Assembly (NCBI GenBank): GCA_949127675.1
Contig: CASBPY010000035.1
Coordinates: forward strand, 1-35,671
DNA: 35,671 nucleotides
Direction of reading: 5' to 3'
Source: Synechococcales cyanobacterium PMM_0072
GTDB lineage: Bacteria; Cyanobacteriota; Cyanobacteriia; Cyanobacteriales; Chamaesiphonaceae
Part shown: positions 6,711 to 15,000 of the stretch, piece after piece
How the letters are laid out: each line of letters opens with the position of its first letter
How positions within the stretch are numbered: the first letter of the stretch is position 1
Made by a program: the position numbers and the translations under genes
Notes under the pieces: generated by a model
Told to the model about the DNA's origin: nothing
What the model saw: the letters and a program-made list of their open reading frames with translations, nothing else
Database searches by the model: none

Positions 6711-6752
6711 GTATCTACAGATACAAACCAGATCGAGAAATCTACATAGCCT
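6711..6752 (+). promoter_or_regulatory. NtcA-activated promoter (GTA-N8-TAC plus -10)
   Basis: GTATCTACAGATAC at 6711-6724 is a perfect NtcA box (GTA-N8-TAC) and also a full palindrome. Exactly 22 nt downstream, TAGCCT (6747-6752) fits the TAN3T -10 element. This spacing is the canonical class II NtcA promoter of cyanobacteria. It lies 43 nt before the nirB ATG, which predicts induction of nitrite reduction under combined-nitrogen limitation. Confidence 0.85.
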
Positions 6753-6794
6753 ATTAATGAACGTGGGTTTATAGTAGACATAAGGATCATTGGC

Positions 6795-9323
6795 ATGACA
6801 AAGCGGTTAGTAACGATCGGCAATGGCATGGTCGGGCATCGGTTTCTAGAACAGATGGCGGCGAAAGGTGCAGATTGGGAGCTAATCTGCTTTTGTGAGG
6901 AGCCACGGGTAGCTTACGACAGGGTGAATCTCAGCGGTTATTTTGCAGGGAAGACGGCGGAGGATCTATCTCTAGTTGCACCAGATTTTTATAAGGACAA
7001 CAATATTCAGGTACATATCGGCGATAAAGCGATTAGTATCGATCGAGCCAACAAGACGGTAACATCTGCCAAAGGGGTGACAATTAGCTACGATAAGCTG
7101 GTGCTGGCGACTGGTTCCTATCCTTTCGTCCCGCCGATTAAAGGTAACGATCTGCCAGGTACGTTTGTCTATCGGACGATTTGCGATCTCGAAGCGACGG
7201 AAGCCTACACCAAAGATTGTAAAGTTGGGGTGGTCGTTGGTGGTGGATTACTCGGTTTAGAATGTGCCAATGCGCTCCAAAATTTGGGACTGAAAACCCA
7301 TGTAGTGGAATTTATGCCCCGGCTGATGCCTGTCCAGATAGATGATGCGGGTGGGGCAACCTTGCGCCAAAAGATTGAAGATTTGGGGATTGGCATTCAT
7401 ACTGGCAAATCGACGACGGAGATTGTCGCCGATGAGCATGGGCGGGTTCACAAGATGCAGTTCGCCGACGGGACGGAATTACTCACTGATACGATCGTCT
7501 TCTCGGCGGGGATTCGTCCCCAGGATGAGTTGGCGCGTCAGTGTGGCTTGAAGATTGGCGATCGCGGGGGGATCTCGATCGATGATAATTGTCAAACATC
7601 CGATCCTGATGTTTATGCGATCGGTGAATGTGCTTTATACAATAACCAAATCTTCGGGCTAGTTGCTCCAGGCTACCGGATGGCAGAAGTCGCTGCTGAT
7701 AGGCTCTGTGGCAGCGAAGCTAATAATTTCACTGGCGCAGACATGTCCACCAAATTGAAGCTATTGGGGATCGATGTCGCTAGCTTTGGGGACGCATTTG
7801 GCAAGACGGCTGGCTCGAAAGTAATTGCGATCGATGATGCCATTGCCGGAACTTACAAAAAGCTGGTAGTCAATCAAGATGGTACCCGCTTACTCGGTGG
7901 AATTTTAGTCGGTGATGCGACTGTGTATGGTACATTGCTCCAACTGATGCAAAATCAGATGGCACTCCCACCCCATCCAGAAGATCTTATTTTACCGCCC
8001 CGCAGTGGTGTGTCAATGGCGATGGGGGTTGAGCAACTGCCCGACACTGCCCAAATTTGCTCCTGTAATAACGTTACCAAAGGTCAAATTTGCGCGGCAA
8101 TTCAAGATCAAGAATTGCGCGATATTGGTAGCGTCAAATCCTGTACCAATGCGGGTATGGGCTGCGGCGGTTGCGTGCCATTAGTTACCGACTTACTCAA
8201 AGCGGAACTCAAGAAAGCTGGCATCGCCGTTAATAATCATATTTGCGAACACTTCGCTTTCTCCCGTCAGGAATTATACAGCTTAGTTCGATCGCAAGAT
8301 ATCCACAGTTTTCAGCAACTACTCGATCGACATGGTACTGGACGCGGCTGTGAAATCTGCAAACCAGCCGTCAGTTCGATTCTGGCATCCGCCTGGAATG
8401 ACCAAATTCTCGATCCCTCCCACGTCAGTCTCCAAGACACCAACGACTCCTTTCTCGCCAATATTCAACGAGATGGCACCTACTCAGTTATTCCTCGCAT
8501 CCCAGGCGGCGAAATCACTCCCGAAAAACTGATTGTCTTGGGACAAGTCGCCAAAGATTTTGGACTGTATACCAAGATTACAGGCGCACAACGGATCGAT
8601 TTACTCGGCGCACGGGTAGACCAATTACCCCTAATTTGGCAGCGGCTGGTGGCTGCTGGCTTTGAATCTGGACACGCTTATGGTAAAGCTCTACGAACAG
8701 TCAAATCCTGTGTTGGTAGCACTTGGTGTCGATTTGGGGTGCAGGATTCAGTTAGTCTGGCGATCGAGGTAGAATTACGCTATCGTGGACTCCGCGCTCC
8801 CCACAAATTCAAATCCGCCGTCTCCGGCTGCACCCGCGAATGTGCGGAAGCTCAAAGCAAGGATTTTGGAATCATCGCTACCGAGAAAGGTTGGAATCTA
8901 TATGTATGTGGAAATGGCGGCATGAAACCCCAACACGCCCAACTCCTCGCCGCTGACTTGGATAAAGAAACCCTAATCCGCTATGTAGACAGGTTCCTGA
9001 TGTTCTACATCCGCACCGCCAATCGGTTAGAACGGACAGCCACCTGGTTTAATAAACTCGAAGGCGGGATGGAATATCTCCAAGCTGTGATCATCAATGA
9101 TTCTCTCGGTATTGCGGAGGAACTGGAAGCAGAAATGGCACATCAAGTCGCGACATACGCTTGTGAATGGGATGTCACCCTCAAAGATCCGGTGAAGCTG
9201 CAACGGTTCCAGCACTTCGTCAATACTGACGCACCCGATCCAAATATCGTTGTAGTGGCAGAACGCGGGCAAAACCGTCCTGTGTTTGAACATGAACGGC
9301 AATTGTTGCAGATCGATCGTTAG
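6795..9323 (+). CDS. nirB: NAD(P)H-dependent nitrite reductase large subunit
   Basis: An 842-aa protein, full length for NirB. Order of domains: FAD/NAD(P) pyridine nucleotide-disulphide oxidoreductase (GNGMVGHRFLEQ at the N-terminus, GVVVGGGLLGLECANAL near 145, DVYAIGECALY near 275); BFD-like [2Fe-2S] domain (CSCNNVTKGQICAAI ... CTNAGMGCGGC near 422-460); a second Cys-containing element (GRGCEICKP); then the sulfite/nitrite reductase half-domain and the siroheme-[4Fe-4S] site (SCVGSTWCRFG and SGCTRECAEA: Cys-x5-Cys, Cys-x3-Cys). It reduces nitrite to ammonium with six electrons from NAD(P)H. AAGGA precedes the ATG. nirD follows. Cyanobacteria normally use ferredoxin-dependent NirA, so this type is unusual and may have been acquired, yet it carries a native NtcA promoter. 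Confidence 0.96.
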   Translation: MTKRLVTIGNGMVGHRFLEQMAAKGADWELICFCEEPRVAYDRVNLSGYFAGKTAEDLSLVAPDFYKDNNIQVHIGDKAISIDRANKTVTSAKGVTISYDKLVLATGSYPFVPPIKGNDLPGTFVYRTICDLEATEAYTKDCKVGVVVGGGLLGLECANALQNLGLKTHVVEFMPRLMPVQIDDAGGATLRQKIEDLGIGIHTGKSTTEIVADEHGRVHKMQFADGTELLTDTIVFSAGIRPQDELARQCGLKIGDRGGISIDDNCQTSDPDVYAIGECALYNNQIFGLVAPGYRMAEVAADRLCGSEANNFTGADMSTKLKLLGIDVASFGDAFGKTAGSKVIAIDDAIAGTYKKLVVNQDGTRLLGGILVGDATVYGTLLQLMQNQMALPPHPEDLILPPRSGVSMAMGVEQLPDTAQICSCNNVTKGQICAAIQDQELRDIGSVKSCTNAGMGCGGCVPLVTDLLKAELKKAGIAVNNHICEHFAFSRQELYSLVRSQDIHSFQQLLDRHGTGRGCEICKPAVSSILASAWNDQILDPSHVSLQDTNDSFLANIQRDGTYSVIPRIPGGEITPEKLIVLGQVAKDFGLYTKITGAQRIDLLGARVDQLPLIWQRLVAAGFESGHAYGKALRTVKSCVGSTWCRFGVQDSVSLAIEVELRYRGLRAPHKFKSAVSGCTRECAEAQSKDFGIIATEKGWNLYVCGNGGMKPQHAQLLAADLDKETLIRYVDRFLMFYIRTANRLERTATWFNKLEGGMEYLQAVIINDSLGIAEELEAEMAHQVATYACEWDVTLKDPVKLQRFQHFVNTDAPDPNIVVVAERGQNRPVFEHERQLLQIDR

Positions 9324-9361
9324 AGAATCATAAAGATCAAATCCGCACCATAATTGCGTAG

Positions 9362-9418
9362 GGGCAATCCCTTGTGGTTGCCCTTATTCGATTCAGGGTA
9401 AGCACAAAGCATTACCCT
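9362..9418. repeat. Two palindromic repeats between nirB and nirD
   Basis: GGGCAA-N10-TTGCCC (9362-9383) belongs to the common cyanobacterial TAGGGGCAATCCCTTGTGGTTGCCC repeat. AGGGTAA-N10-TTACCCT (9395-9418) is a second hairpin. Both fall in the 124-nt gap between the two subunit genes, where they could cause processing or partial termination. Neither has a T-run. Confidence 0.65.
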
Positions 9419-9447
9419 ACAGATATTTTTAATAAATCACAAATTTC

Positions 9448-9804
9448 ATGTCACAAACAGAATCAATTAATTCAACAATCCAACAGTGGACAACTATCTG
9501 TCCTCTGGAGAGAATTCTACCAAATACCGGAGTTTGTGCCTTAGTAAAAGATCGACAGATCGCCGTATTTAGAGTTGGTGAAGGTACTGATGTGTATGCG
9601 ATCGATAATTACGATCCATTTAGTAAAGCATACGTTTTATCGAGAGGAATTGTTGGCGACAGAAATGGTATTCCCAAAGTCGCATCGCCAATTTACAAAC
9701 AAAATTTTAGTCTGATTACAGGAGAATGTTTAGACGATTTGACTATAAGGCTAGGTACTTTCCCCGTTCAAGTCGTCGATGGACAAGTAAAAGTTAGTAG
9801 TTAA
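9448..9804 (+). CDS. nirD: Nitrite reductase small subunit (Rieske-like, no cluster ligands)
   Basis: A 118-aa protein with a Rieske-type beta fold. The conserved NirD signature is clear: AIDNYDPFSKAYVLSRGIVGDRNGIPKVASPIYKQNFSLITGECLDD, ending FPVQVVDGQVKV. As usual in NirD, the Cys-x-His pairs that bind [2Fe-2S] in true Rieske proteins are absent, so it is a structural partner of NirB. It begins 124 nt after nirB, separated by two hairpin repeats. It is likely co-transcribed from the NtcA promoter upstream of nirB. No separate promoter or strong ribosome-binding site is evident. Confidence 0.93.
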   Translation: MSQTESINSTIQQWTTICPLERILPNTGVCALVKDRQIAVFRVGEGTDVYAIDNYDPFSKAYVLSRGIVGDRNGIPKVASPIYKQNFSLITGECLDDLTIRLGTFPVQVVDGQVKVSS

Positions 9805-9821
9805 AACCCACATTTCACAGT

Positions 9822-10424
9822 TTATTTTGTCCAAGTTGTGCCATTCGACCATTGAATGCAGTTAGGCCCGATCAAAGTAGCTGTATAGGTGGCATCATCA
9901 GTAAATTGAACGCTTGCATTGGAGGGTGTGGTAACATTTCCCAGTGCAGTCGGACGACTATAACGAGACATATCGACTCTGAGGGTATCGCCTAATTGTT
10001 GGATCTTCGGCCCGTATTTGCCCTCATATTTCCAACTTCCCGCAAATTGAGTCGCTTGCCAAACAGTGCTATTATTCCAACTGATCTTGCCCTGACCATC
10101 TAAAGTGCCGACAAAAGTTCCATCATCGGGGAAAGTGACTTGTAGTTGAGTGGGACTGAGCATCCGTCCGGTTGCTGTTGGTCTGCGGAAGGCTGACATA
10201 TTAACTGTAACTAGATCGCCCCGCAAAACTACAGGGATGCCTTTGCCGGAATAAAACCAGGTACCATTTATTGGTGAACAATCCCCGACTCTAGCAATTC
10301 TGACAGATGGAAGCGATTTGATTGATTGACTATTGGGAGAGACGGCTGTGCTGGGCTGAGATGTAGTTGCCAAAGCTAGTGCCATCAAAGTTACTCCACC
10401 AAAAATAGCATGACGAATCTTCAT
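9822..10424 (-). CDS. Secreted protein with a duplicated beta-rich domain, unknown function
   Basis: 200 aa from the ATG at 10424, which AGGTGA supports; the track start 9 bases upstream is a GTG. A Sec signal peptide (HAIFGGVTLMALALATTSQPSTA) is followed by two ~70-residue repeats. The first is GTWFYSGKG...LRGDLVTVNMSAFRRPTATG...VTFPDDGTFVGTL...ISWNNSTVW; the second is GSWKYEGKY...LGDTLRVDMSRYSRPTALG...VQFTDDATYTATL...IQWSNGTTW. Each repeat looks like one small beta-barrel or sandwich unit opened by G-T/S-W and closed by W-x-N-x-T-x-W. One Cys lies near the mature N-terminus and one near the C-terminus. It converges with nirD, 17 nt apart. I do not recognise the family. Confidence 0.75.
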   Translation of the reverse strand: MKIRHAIFGGVTLMALALATTSQPSTAVSPNSQSIKSLPSVRIARVGDCSPINGTWFYSGKGIPVVLRGDLVTVNMSAFRRPTATGRMLSPTQLQVTFPDDGTFVGTLDGQGKISWNNSTVWQATQFAGSWKYEGKYGPKIQQLGDTLRVDMSRYSRPTALGNVTTPSNASVQFTDDATYTATLIGPNCIQWSNGTTWTK

Positions 10425-10588
10425 AATATTCACCTAATAATTGTTTACTAATTTAGACGTTTTACGCCCATAGTAATAACAACACTAACAAAAATAAACA
10501 TTTTGGAAGTTTAGAATTTTTTATTATATTACGGCTGGAAACATTTATCTTTTAATAATAGTCAAGTAGGACTTTTGACCTTTACTTG

Positions 10589-11197
10589 CTAGAATTCAAT
10601 CCCTGGTTGGGCTTTGATTCCTTGTTCTCTAAAAGGATGTTTAATCATCGTCATTTCGGTGACTAAATCGGCAACGTCAATTAGACTTTGGGGCGCACCT
10701 CTACCCGTGAGGATCACATGGGAAAATTCTGGCTTCTGGGCTAATCCGGCGATGACGACTTCGGGGCTGAGATAGCCCAATTTGAGGGCGATATTTACTT
10801 CATCTAATAATACCAATTGATACTCAGGATCGATGATGTAGCTCAATGCCTGTTCCCAGGCACGTTCGGCGGTGGCAATATCTCGATCGCGATCCTGAGT
10901 ATCCCAAGTAAACCCTTCCCCCATTGCCTGAAATACTAATTGGTCGCCAAACCGCTCTAGCATCGCTTTCTCCGCAGGTTCCCAGGCACCCTTGATGAAT
11001 TGAACGATCGCCACTTTATAGCCATGTCCAAGCGATCGTAGCACCATTCCTAGTGCCGCAGTGGTTTTCCCTTTGCCTGTGCCTGTATTGACGATAATTA
11101 AGCCTTTTTTGTCGATCGATTTATCGATCTTCTCCGCCTGTACCTGCTGCCGCCGCTGCATTTTTTGTTTATATTGTTCGTCAGTTAGGTTTGTCAT
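10589..11197 (-). CDS. cobO: Cob(I)yrinic acid a,c-diamide adenosyltransferase (CobO/BtuR type)
   Basis: 202 aa from ATG 11197. It transfers the 5'-deoxyadenosyl group from ATP to the corrin cobalt in cobalamin synthesis or salvage. Motifs: the P-loop variant IIVNTGTGKGKTTAALGMVLRSLGHGYKVAIVQFIKG, the hydrophobic strand VLLDEVNIALKLGYL (Walker B-like), and HVILTGRGAPQSLIDVADLVTEM near the C-terminus. The track extends it by 37 residues to 11308, but that part translates a dispersed repeat and an STRR-like heptamer array and lacks family similarity, so the downstream ATG is preferred. Confidence 0.95.
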   Translation of the reverse strand: MTNLTDEQYKQKMQRRQQVQAEKIDKSIDKKGLIIVNTGTGKGKTTAALGMVLRSLGHGYKVAIVQFIKGAWEPAEKAMLERFGDQLVFQAMGEGFTWDTQDRDRDIATAERAWEQALSYIIDPEYQLVLLDEVNIALKLGYLSPEVVIAGLAQKPEFSHVILTGRGAPQSLIDVADLVTEMTMIKHPFREQGIKAQPGIEF

Positions 11198-11210
11198 CTG
11201 GTGAATGGCT

Positions 11211-11232
11211 TGCACTGAGCGTAGCCGAAGTG
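11211..11232. repeat. Dispersed cyanobacterial repeat (GCACTGAGCGTAGCCGAAGTG)
   Basis: Short sequence with CACT/AGTG ends of a type found many times in cyanobacterial genomes (read either as CACTTCGGCTACGCTCAGTG or its complement). It lies just upstream of the cobO start and explains part of the spurious N-terminal extension in the ORF track. Confidence 0.5.
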
Positions 11233-11289
11233 TGAATAGCGATCGGAAGTGTATAATTGCCCTTGTGTTGGCACTTATATTTATAACTA

Positions 11290-11317
11290 TCCACCATTCA
11301 CTATCCACTATCCACTA
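11290..11317. repeat. STRR-like heptamer array, 4 units
   Basis: TCCACCA TTCACTA TCCACTA TCCACTA in direct succession, in the divergent region between cobO and the DUF2227 gene. Same family as the arrays at 12033, 16631, 16736 and 22935. Confidence 0.75.
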
Positions 11318-11327
11318 ATTAATTACC

Positions 11328-11921
11328 TTGCCATCTGGACGTACACACGATCGAGTGACTCTATGGAGCTTACCCTTCATTGCTGGTGGGACACTATACG
11401 CGACTGCCCGTGCTGATTTAGCATTTTGGGTATCGAGTGGTTTTTTGGTGAGCGGGCTGATTTTTGGGCCAGATTTAGATCTGTATTCCTTTCATTACAA
11501 ACGGTGGGGCAAGTTGCGGTGGTTGTGGAAACCTTACCAAAAGGCAATTAAACATCGATCGATCTGGTCACACGGGCCGATTATTGGGACAGTGGGGCGG
11601 ATCTTCTATTTGGGTTTGTGGGTAGGATTGGTCGGTTTATTTTATCTGGGGATCGCACAGTTGGCTGGAGCTAGGACATATACTGGACAGCAGTTAATCG
11701 AGATTGTGAAACATTCGATCGAATCTAATTTTCCAGTCTATCTAGCGACCTTTTGTGGACTAGAATTGGGCGCGATGAGCCATTACTCTAGTGATTGGTT
11801 TGTATCCACATACAAGCGATCTCCACTTCGCAATCTTTTTGCTGCTAGTTCAAATCCCAGAACATCATCCAAACTAAAAAAATCACCTGTTAAACAGACC
11901 AGGCGATCTCGAAGTAAATAA
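11328..11921 (+). CDS. DUF2227 membrane protein (putative metal-dependent hydrolase-like)
   Basis: A 197-aa protein. It starts with TTG (MPSGRTHDRVT), which is the conserved beginning of this family, so the rare start codon is credible. Conserved polar motifs are GRTHD, GPDLDLYSFHYKRWGKLRWLW and HRSIWSHGPIIG; the His/Asp set suggests a metal site. Hydrophobic segments lie at about residues 28-46, 89-112 and 136-150, and the C-terminus is Lys/Arg-rich and soluble. The family is annotated as putative metal-binding or inner-membrane hydrolase; no function is established. It diverges from cobO and converges on the chemotaxis operon. Confidence 0.85.
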   Translation: MPSGRTHDRVTLWSLPFIAGGTLYATARADLAFWVSSGFLVSGLIFGPDLDLYSFHYKRWGKLRWLWKPYQKAIKHRSIWSHGPIIGTVGRIFYLGLWVGLVGLFYLGIAQLAGARTYTGQQLIEIVKHSIESNFPVYLATFCGLELGAMSHYSSDWFVSTYKRSPLRNLFAASSNPRTSSKLKKSPVKQTRRSRSK

Positions 11922-11934
11922 CTAAAATTGACTC

Positions 11935-11958
11935 CAAAAAATGCCCGCTGAACGGGCA
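11935..11958 (-). terminator. Rho-independent terminator of the chemotaxis operon
   Basis: Read leftward: TGCCCG-TTCAG-CGGGCA followed by TTTTTT (plus-strand complement CCAAAAAA at 11935-11941). It lies about 130 nt past the CheA stop and just after the convergent DUF2227 gene. Confidence 0.75.
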
Positions 11959-12032
11959 ATAAAGTCACAAATTTAGATATTCACTTCTAGCCAAGCAATA
12001 GACGCTAGTAATCTATGATGTTGACTGTCTAA

Positions 12033-12053
12033 TCCACTATTCACTATTCACTT
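12033..12053. repeat. STRR-like heptamers, 3 units
   Basis: TCCACTA TTCACTA TTCACTT, between the terminator and the end of the CheA gene. Confidence 0.65.
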
Positions 12054-12089
12054 ACTACTCTAGATATCTAATTTAACACTAGGAATAAA

Positions 12090-15000
12090 CTAGACAATCT
12101 GCAATACCTCACCCTTGATCATCCGCTTCGCAGCATCGAGTAACGCTTCTTCCAGGTATGGTTTGATGAAGTAGCCACTGGCACCGAGTTGGGCGGCGAT
12201 TTGGCGATGTCGATCGCTACCACGAGAGGTAAGCATAGCAACTGGTACCTTACTAAGAGAGGCATCTTTTTGGACACGGGAGAGGAATTCCAATCCATCC
12301 ATGCGCGGCATTTCGATGTCGCAGAAGACGATATCGCAGGGTAGACCAGCTCGAAGTTTGTCCCACGCTTCTTGACCATCGCGGGCTTGTTCGACACGGT
12401 AGCCAGCCCGTTTGAAGGTGAGTGACAGCAGCTCTCGGACGGTGATCGAGTCATCGACGATGAGTACCATCGATTCGGGGAGTTGGACAGTCGCAGCAGC
12501 CATTTGAGTTGTCCACTCAGTCGAGACTTTACGAGTCAGGATACCTTTGGCGAGGTCGATTAGTTCCATCACATCAGCGATCGGAATAATTCTACCATCC
12601 CCCATTACCGTTGCTCCAGCGATACCTAGCGGTTTAGAGGCTGGTCCCTGGAGTGGTTTGATCGCGATTTCCTGGTCGCCAATAATTTTGTCTACTTGAA
12701 CGGCGGTGAGATTGCCATCACTGCGGAGAATCAAGATTGAGACTAGATCGCTATCATCTTCATTGGTTGTATAGAAATTATTCCGTGGCAACGGCCGATT
12801 GAATTCCAGTAGTTCAGATAGAGGTTTAAAGGGCATCATTTCATCCCGCCAGAAGATGCATTTTTGACCATCACTATTAGTTTGAATTTGCTCAGGGATG
12901 ACATCCTGAGTATCTTCAATTCCATCCATTGGGAAGGCAATATTGCACTTGTTATTGACTGCAATTAGGGCTTTGGCGATACTAAGTGCTAGTGGTAAAC
13001 GAATGGTGAAAGTAGTCCCGACACCGAGTGTTGATTCAGTGGTGATTTTCCCCCGAATTTCAGTAATACTGGTGCGGACAACATCCATCCCGACACCGCG
13101 TCCAGCTAGTTCATCTGCTTGATCTTTGGTCGAGAAACTAGGCAAGAAAAGCAGATCGTAGATCTCTGGCTTGGACATTGTGGCTGCTTTTTGAGGGGTG
13201 ATAATCCCCTTTTCAATTGCTTTTTGCTTGACTCGATCAGTATCAATTCCGGCACCATCATCGGAGATCGAAATGATTGTTTGGTTCCCTTGATGGATGG
13301 CCCGAATCGTGATTTTACCGTCGGCTGGTTTGCCCGCAGCTTGTCTGGTTTCGATCGATTCAATCCCGTGGGCAATCGCATTATTCACCATGTGAATCAA
13401 TGGATCGCTAAGGCTTTCTAGGATCACTTTATCAATAAGGGTGTCACGCCCTTCGACGTTGAGTTCCACTTGCTTGCCGTACTTGAGACCATTATCCCGT
13501 ACACCCCGTTGTAGCCTGTCGGCGGTTTGGGCAAAGGGAATCATCCGTGATTTGGTTAAATCTTCTTGAAGCTGTCCGGTAATCTGCCGCAGAGTGCGGG
13601 TGACTTCGGTACTACCATCGACGACGAACTCGATATCCGCAGTTGACTCGCGGACTCTTACAGTCAGCTCGATCATCTTTTGGGAGAGCAAGTGAATCGG
13701 CGTAAACTTGTCCATCTCTAGTGGATCGTATTCAATCCCATGACTATTTTCCTCACCACCGGATTGAGGAATGGAATGATTATTGCTGTTATTACTACTA
13801 TTAGCTTTAGACTGCTGACGACTGGCGATGAGGGAGTTTTCCATCAACGATCGTTCGTAGAGATCCTGCATCCGTTTACCCACATCGTTGAGTTTTTGGA
13901 CTTCGGAGAGGAGTTTTTCGACAAACTGTCGCATCCGATTTTGGTCTTGCTCTAGGGTGTTGCGGTTAACGACGAGTTCCCCAACTAAGTTGTTGAGATT
14001 GTCCAGATGTCGGACGGACACCCGCATGGTTTGTTCAAATGTCCGGGTTTGTTTAGCCGATTTGCGATCGGCTGATTTTGGTTTGGGGTTACTGTCTGCT
14101 GGACTGACGACTGTAGCAACAGCAGCGACTGCGGCAATAGTGGTACCACTAGCGACCGCCGCTCCAGTACCCATTAATGCGTCCAGATCGTCAAAATTAG
14201 GCTCAACCGCAGCGGTTGGCACCGAATCGATCATCAGGGCATCTAGATCATCAAACGTTGCTCCAGAAGCATCTGAGCTGATCTGCTCACCACTAAACAG
14301 TGCATCCAAATCATCCATCTCAGCCAGATTTGATTCGGGCAATTCACCTAAGATATCACTTAAATCAGTCAATTCCTGACTGGCGATATCGCTGCTAATA
14401 TCCCCTAACTCGAAATCCAACTCGGATAAATCTCCAAATCCCGTAGATGGTGGATTGAGACTTAAATCTGAATCTAAGTCCAAATCAGCAAAATCATCAC
14501 CAATACTTAGATCTGTCAATGAATCAAGATTATTTGGACTAGCCAAATTTAGATCTGCGAGTAGATCAGCATTGGATCCTAGATCTAATCCACCCAGATC
14601 TTGATGTTCAAGATCTAAGTCAGCAAGTGCATCATTGTCAAAAGCATCAAATTTAAAGTCAGCTAAATCATGATCGATCGAAGCGGTAATTCCGGCTTCG
14701 ATGTCATTCAGGATGTCTAGATCTAAATCTTGTAAATCGTCAATTGGATTTTGATTAAGTTGGTTTTGGTAGATCTCTGAATCGATCCAGTCGCCTAATT
14801 CGTCTGAGAGTTGATCCTCATTACTAGCATTTTGACTTTCTGGTTCGACTAGAGCTGCTGGTGATTGATGATCACCAAGTTCTTCAAACAAGAGAATATC
14901 TGAAGTCGATAAATTGCCATCTCCAGTCAAAGGGACAAGATCGTCTACTACTTGCGGCTCAAAACTATCGATCGGATGTTCAAAGATATTAGCTGTTTCA

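Noticed and set aside
11198-11308. 37-residue N-terminal extension of CobO in the ORF track
   Set aside because: It translates a dispersed repeat and STRR-like heptamers and is not part of the family; ATG 11197 is preferred.
13888-14379. 163-aa plus-strand ORF
   Set aside because: It is the antisense of the repetitive acidic linker of the CheA gene, where low-complexity codons keep the opposite strand open.
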